Shown: positions 6,446 to 8,560 of the stretch, one piece after another
How the letters are laid out: the number at the start of each line of letters is the position of its first letter
How positions within the stretch are numbered: the stretch's first letter is position 1
NCBI GenBank assembly: GCA_036639635.1
Contig: JAVWIF010000068.1
Coordinates: 1-8,560 of the forward strand
Source of the DNA: JAVWIF01 sp036639635
GTDB taxonomy: Bacteria; Bacillota_I; Bacilli_A; Erysipelotrichales; Erysipelotrichaceae
Length of the DNA: 8,560 bases
Direction: 5' to 3'
Program-made: the position numbers and the translations under genes
The notes under the pieces: model-generated
Databases searched by the model: none
What the model saw: the letters and a program-made list of their open reading frames with translations, nothing else
Told to the model about the DNA's origin: nothing

Positions 6446-6449
6446 TAAT
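6441..6449 (+). promoter_or_regulatory. Extended -10 promoter of the rpiB-psiE-glyA operon
   Basis: A perfect TATAAT at 6444-6449 is preceded by TG at 6441-6442, the consensus extended -10 arrangement. Any -35 (6421-6426, GTTTCT) is poor and would fall inside the loop and 3' arm of the upstream terminator. Transcription would begin near 6456, about 23 bases before the rpiB ATG. It is the best promoter in the window by consensus. Confidence 0.72.
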
Positions 6450-6478
6450 TTACTTAAATTAATAAGGAGACGAAGAAT

Positions 6479-6919
6479 ATGAAAATAGCAGTAGCTTGTG
6501 ATCATGGAGCTTTTGAGTATAAGGAAATTGTAAAAGAAATGATTAGTGAAATGGGGCATGAGGTGCAAGATTTTGGATGTTTCGGATTAGAAAGCGTAGA
6601 TTATCCAGATTATGCAGGACCTGCTGCAAAATCTGTTGCGGATGGGAAAAACGATCGTGCAATTGTCATTTGTGGAACCGGAATTGGTGTCAGTATTAGT
6701 GCAAATAAGATAAAAGGAATACGCTGTGCTCTATGTAGTGATTGTGTATCCGCAAAACTCACTAGAGAACATAACAATTCAAACGTATTAGCTATGGGAC
6801 AGCGCATTATTGGTGTAGAGCTAATGAAAGAGATTGTTAGGATATGGGTTAATACAGCATTTTCAAATGATCCACGTCATCAAAGAAGAATTGATAAAAT
6901 TGCAGCATTAGAGGAATAA
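6479..6919 (+). CDS. rpiB: Ribose-5-phosphate isomerase B
   Basis: RpiB interconverts ribose 5-phosphate and ribulose 5-phosphate in the non-oxidative pentose phosphate pathway, in the cytoplasm. The 146-residue protein is full length for the RpiB/LacAB fold. Visible active-site elements are DHGAFEYK (8-15) with Asp8 and His9, YPDYA (42-46), ICGTGIG with the catalytic Cys65 and the anion-binding loop 66-70, and REHNNSNVLAMGQR (96-109) with His98. The start is ATG 6479 with AAGGAGA at 6464-6470. It is the first gene of a three-gene operon: a PsiE-like gene follows after 16 bp and glyA after that. The rpiB-x-glyA order recalls Bacillus subtilis, where ywlF (rpiB), ywlG and glyA are consecutive, which supports RpiB over the lactose-pathway LacA/LacB subunits. 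A related role such as allose-6-phosphate isomerisation cannot be excluded from sequence. Confidence 0.95.
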   Translation: MKIAVACDHGAFEYKEIVKEMISEMGHEVQDFGCFGLESVDYPDYAGPAAKSVADGKNDRAIVICGTGIGVSISANKIKGIRCALCSDCVSAKLTREHNNSNVLAMGQRIIGVELMKEIVRIWVNTAFSNDPRHQRRIDKIAALEE

Positions 6920-6935
6920 TACAAGGTAGGTATTT

Positions 6936-7316
6936 ATGGGAAATGTAAATGAGAAACTAATAAAGGTCGTCAAGCTTATTGAAATATTTATTGCGGTGTT
7001 GCTACTTATTGCTATAATAGCATCCACTTTGCAAGCAACATTTGGTGCAGGGAAGCAATTATTTGAACAGACATTTTCTTTAAGTGCATTACTAGCAAAT
7101 GTTTTATCGCTTGTGGTGGGTGTAGAATTTGTAAAGATGCTTTTATTACATACACCCGATTCTGTTATTGAAGTGTTGTTATATGCAGTAGCACGACAAA
7201 TCATTATTTCACACGATAGTGCATTAGAGAATTTGATAGGGGTACTAGCGGTGGCAATTATCTTTATTATCAAGAAGTATTTCTTGGATACCATAATACA
7301 GAAAGAAAAAAACTAA
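6936..7316 (+). CDS. PsiE-family (phosphate-starvation-inducible E-like) membrane protein
   Basis: A 126-residue hydrophobic protein with four predicted membrane helices at about 12-31, 49-66, 77-91 and 100-116. The stretch VEFVKMLLLHTPDSVIEVLLYAVARQII (63-90) followed by ALENLIGVLAVAIIFIIKKY (96-115) matches my recollection of the PsiE-like family: an E-F-x-K-M-L-L-x-H-T-P turn, an A-R-Q motif, then LENLIGVLAVA. The biochemical function of this family is not known; the name comes from phosphate-starvation induction of the E. coli member and does not prove a phosphate role here. The start is ATG 6936 with AAGGTAGG at 6923-6930. It lies 16 bp after rpiB and 13 bp before glyA, so the three are surely cotranscribed. 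It occupies the slot that ywlG (an unrelated soluble protein) fills in B. subtilis. No signal peptide or catalytic motif is visible. Confidence 0.82.
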   Translation: MGNVNEKLIKVVKLIEIFIAVLLLIAIIASTLQATFGAGKQLFEQTFSLSALLANVLSLVVGVEFVKMLLLHTPDSVIEVLLYAVARQIIISHDSALENLIGVLAVAIIFIIKKYFLDTIIQKEKN

Positions 7317-7329
7317 ATGGAGGTTACTT

Positions 7330-8559
7330 ATGAACGATAAGAAAATTCAAGAAGCAATTGAACAAGAAGCAAAAAGACAGCTTTATAACATCGAATTAAT
7401 CGCTTCAGAAAACTATGTATCAAAGGATGTATTAGAAGCAGCAGGAAGTATATTAACAAACAAGTATGCAGAAGGATACCCAAGCAAACGCTATTATGGT
7501 GGCTGTGTAAATGTTGATGTAGTAGAAGAGTTAGCACGTAATAGAGCAATGGAATTGTTTCATGCTGAACATGCAAATGTACAACCCCATAGTGGATCAC
7601 AAGCAAATATGGGAGTCTATATGGCATTGTTACAACCAGGAGATACAGTTCTTGGTATGAATTTAACTGCTGGTGGTCATTTAACACATGGACATCCTTT
7701 AAACTTTAGTGGAACATTGTATAACTTTGTTGATTATGGTGTAAATGCTGATGATGAACGTATTGATTATGAGGAAGTAAGAAGAGTGGCATTAGAGACT
7801 AAACCAAAATTAATAGTAGCGGGAGCAAGTGCATATCCACGTATTATTGATTTTAAGAAATTTAGAGAAATTGCCGATGAAGTTGGTGCTTACTTTATGG
7901 TTGATATGGCACATATCGCCGGACTAGTAGCAGCAGACTTACATCCAAGCCCAGTTCCTTATGCCGACTTTGTAACAACTACTACACATAAAACATTAAG
8001 AGGTCCTCGAGGCGGCTTAATTCTTTGTAAAAAAGAATATGCAGCCTTGCTTGATAAGAAAGTATTCCCAGGTATGCAAGGTGGTCCTTTAATGCATATT
8101 ATTGCCGCAAAAGCCGTTTGTTTAGAAGAGGCAGCAAGTAGCGAGTTTAAGGATTATGCAAAACAAATTATCTTAAACTGTAAAGTGATGTCAGATACTT
8201 TACAAGAAGAGGGATTTCGTATTGTAAGTGGTGGAACAGATAACCATTTGATTTTAGTAGATGTTAAAAAATCAATTGATATGAGTGGGAAATTAGCTGA
8301 AAAACTATTAGATGAAGCAGGTATTACTTGTAATAAGAATACGATTCCTTTTGAAAGTGAAAAACCTTTTGTAACAAGTGGTATACGTTTAGGAAGTGCA
8401 GCAATGACTACTCGTGGTTTTAAAGAAGCTGAATTTAAACAAGTTGCACTTTGGATTTCACGTGTTTTAAAACATGCAGATGATGCAAGTGTACGTGAAA
8501 GTGTTAAAGCAGAAGTATGCGATTTAACAAAGAACTTTCCATTACCAAACGATAAATAA
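7330..8559 (+). CDS. glyA: Serine hydroxymethyltransferase
   Basis: A PLP enzyme that converts serine and tetrahydrofolate to glycine and 5,10-methylene-THF, the main source of one-carbon units, in the cytoplasm. The 409-residue protein is essentially full length (family about 410-420). Signatures are IELIASENYVS near the N-terminus, NKYAEGYPSKRYYGG (substrate and folate region), GGHLTHG with His117 positioned to stack on PLP, VDMAHIAGLVAA with Asp192 and His195, and TTTTHKTLRGPRGG with the PLP-binding Lys221. The C-terminal SGIRLGSAAMTTRG is also conserved. The start is ATG 7330 with GGAGG at 7319-7323. It is the third gene after rpiB and the PsiE-like gene; the stop codon ends one base before the window edge, so any terminator or downstream partner (upp follows glyA in B. 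subtilis) is out of view. No regulatory feature specific to glyA is visible. Confidence 0.98.
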   Translation: MNDKKIQEAIEQEAKRQLYNIELIASENYVSKDVLEAAGSILTNKYAEGYPSKRYYGGCVNVDVVEELARNRAMELFHAEHANVQPHSGSQANMGVYMALLQPGDTVLGMNLTAGGHLTHGHPLNFSGTLYNFVDYGVNADDERIDYEEVRRVALETKPKLIVAGASAYPRIIDFKKFREIADEVGAYFMVDMAHIAGLVAADLHPSPVPYADFVTTTTHKTLRGPRGGLILCKKEYAALLDKKVFPGMQGGPLMHIIAAKAVCLEEAASSEFKDYAKQIILNCKVMSDTLQEEGFRIVSGGTDNHLILVDVKKSIDMSGKLAEKLLDEAGITCNKNTIPFESEKPFVTSGIRLGSAAMTTRGFKEAEFKQVALWISRVLKHADDASVRESVKAEVCDLTKNFPLPNDK

Positions 8560-8560
8560 T

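Noticed and set aside
6908..7294. Minus-strand open frame opposite the PsiE-like gene (and 7328-7687 opposite glyA)
   Set aside because: Shadows of well-supported plus-strand genes with clear ribosome binding sites; no domain or promoter on the minus strand.
1..8560. CRISPR array, insertion sequence, tRNA or riboswitch
   Set aside because: No regularly spaced repeats, transposase-like ORF, terminal inverted repeats, tRNA-like folds or long structured leaders were seen; all gaps are 120 bp or less.

Overview
The window is AT-rich, single-strand-oriented bacterial chromosome. Every supported gene is on the + strand, with strong Shine-Dalgarno sequences (GGAGG/AAGGAG) and short gaps. The paired small FeoA proteins, the FeoB plus small Cys-rich FeoB-associated protein, and the rpiB-glyA pairing all point to a low-GC Bacillota (Firmicutes). 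An Erysipelotrichia- or Clostridia-like host is my best guess, but I cannot fix it further from sequence alone. No rRNA, tRNA, transposon, CRISPR array, prophage or long repeat is visible.

Layout: (1) 16-2832 is a ferrous iron uptake operon: two tandem FeoA-type SH3-like proteins, the GTP-binding permease FeoB, and a 57-residue membrane protein with a Cys-rich tail. A 6-6-6 palindrome lies between the second feoA and feoB, ending right at the feoB ribosome binding site. (2) 2836-4258 is mnmE (tRNA U34 modification GTPase) as a single-gene unit, with its own extended -10 promoter and a strong intrinsic terminator that begins on the last base of its stop codon. (3) 4305-5084 is a TatD-family metal-dependent hydrolase. 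(4) 5205-6395 is a SARP/BTAD-type regulator (winged helix, TPR-like BTAD domain, and a C-terminal domain that looks like a degenerate GGDEF/nucleotide-cyclase fold), ended by an intrinsic terminator. (5) 6441-8559 is an operon of rpiB (ribose-5-phosphate isomerase B), a four-helix PsiE-family membrane protein, and glyA (serine hydroxymethyltransferase), driven by a consensus extended -10 element immediately downstream of the preceding terminator.

Functionally this is mostly conserved core metabolism. FeoA/FeoB import Fe2+. MnmE (with an MnmG encoded elsewhere) modifies the tRNA wobble uridine using a folate one-carbon unit and, in one branch, glycine, both of which GlyA produces. RpiB feeds the pentose phosphate pathway. 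The least understood gene is the BTAD regulator: its ligand, targets and the role of its cyclase-like tail cannot be read from the sequence. I see no strong evidence for a wholly new multi-gene system; the regulator, the feo palindrome and the PsiE-like insertion between rpiB and glyA are the items most worth a second look.

Several starts were corrected from the longest-ORF versions on ribosome-binding-site and family-alignment grounds: mnmE at 2890, tatD at 4305, the regulator at 5205. The 57-residue FeoB-associated gene is easily missed because of its length.
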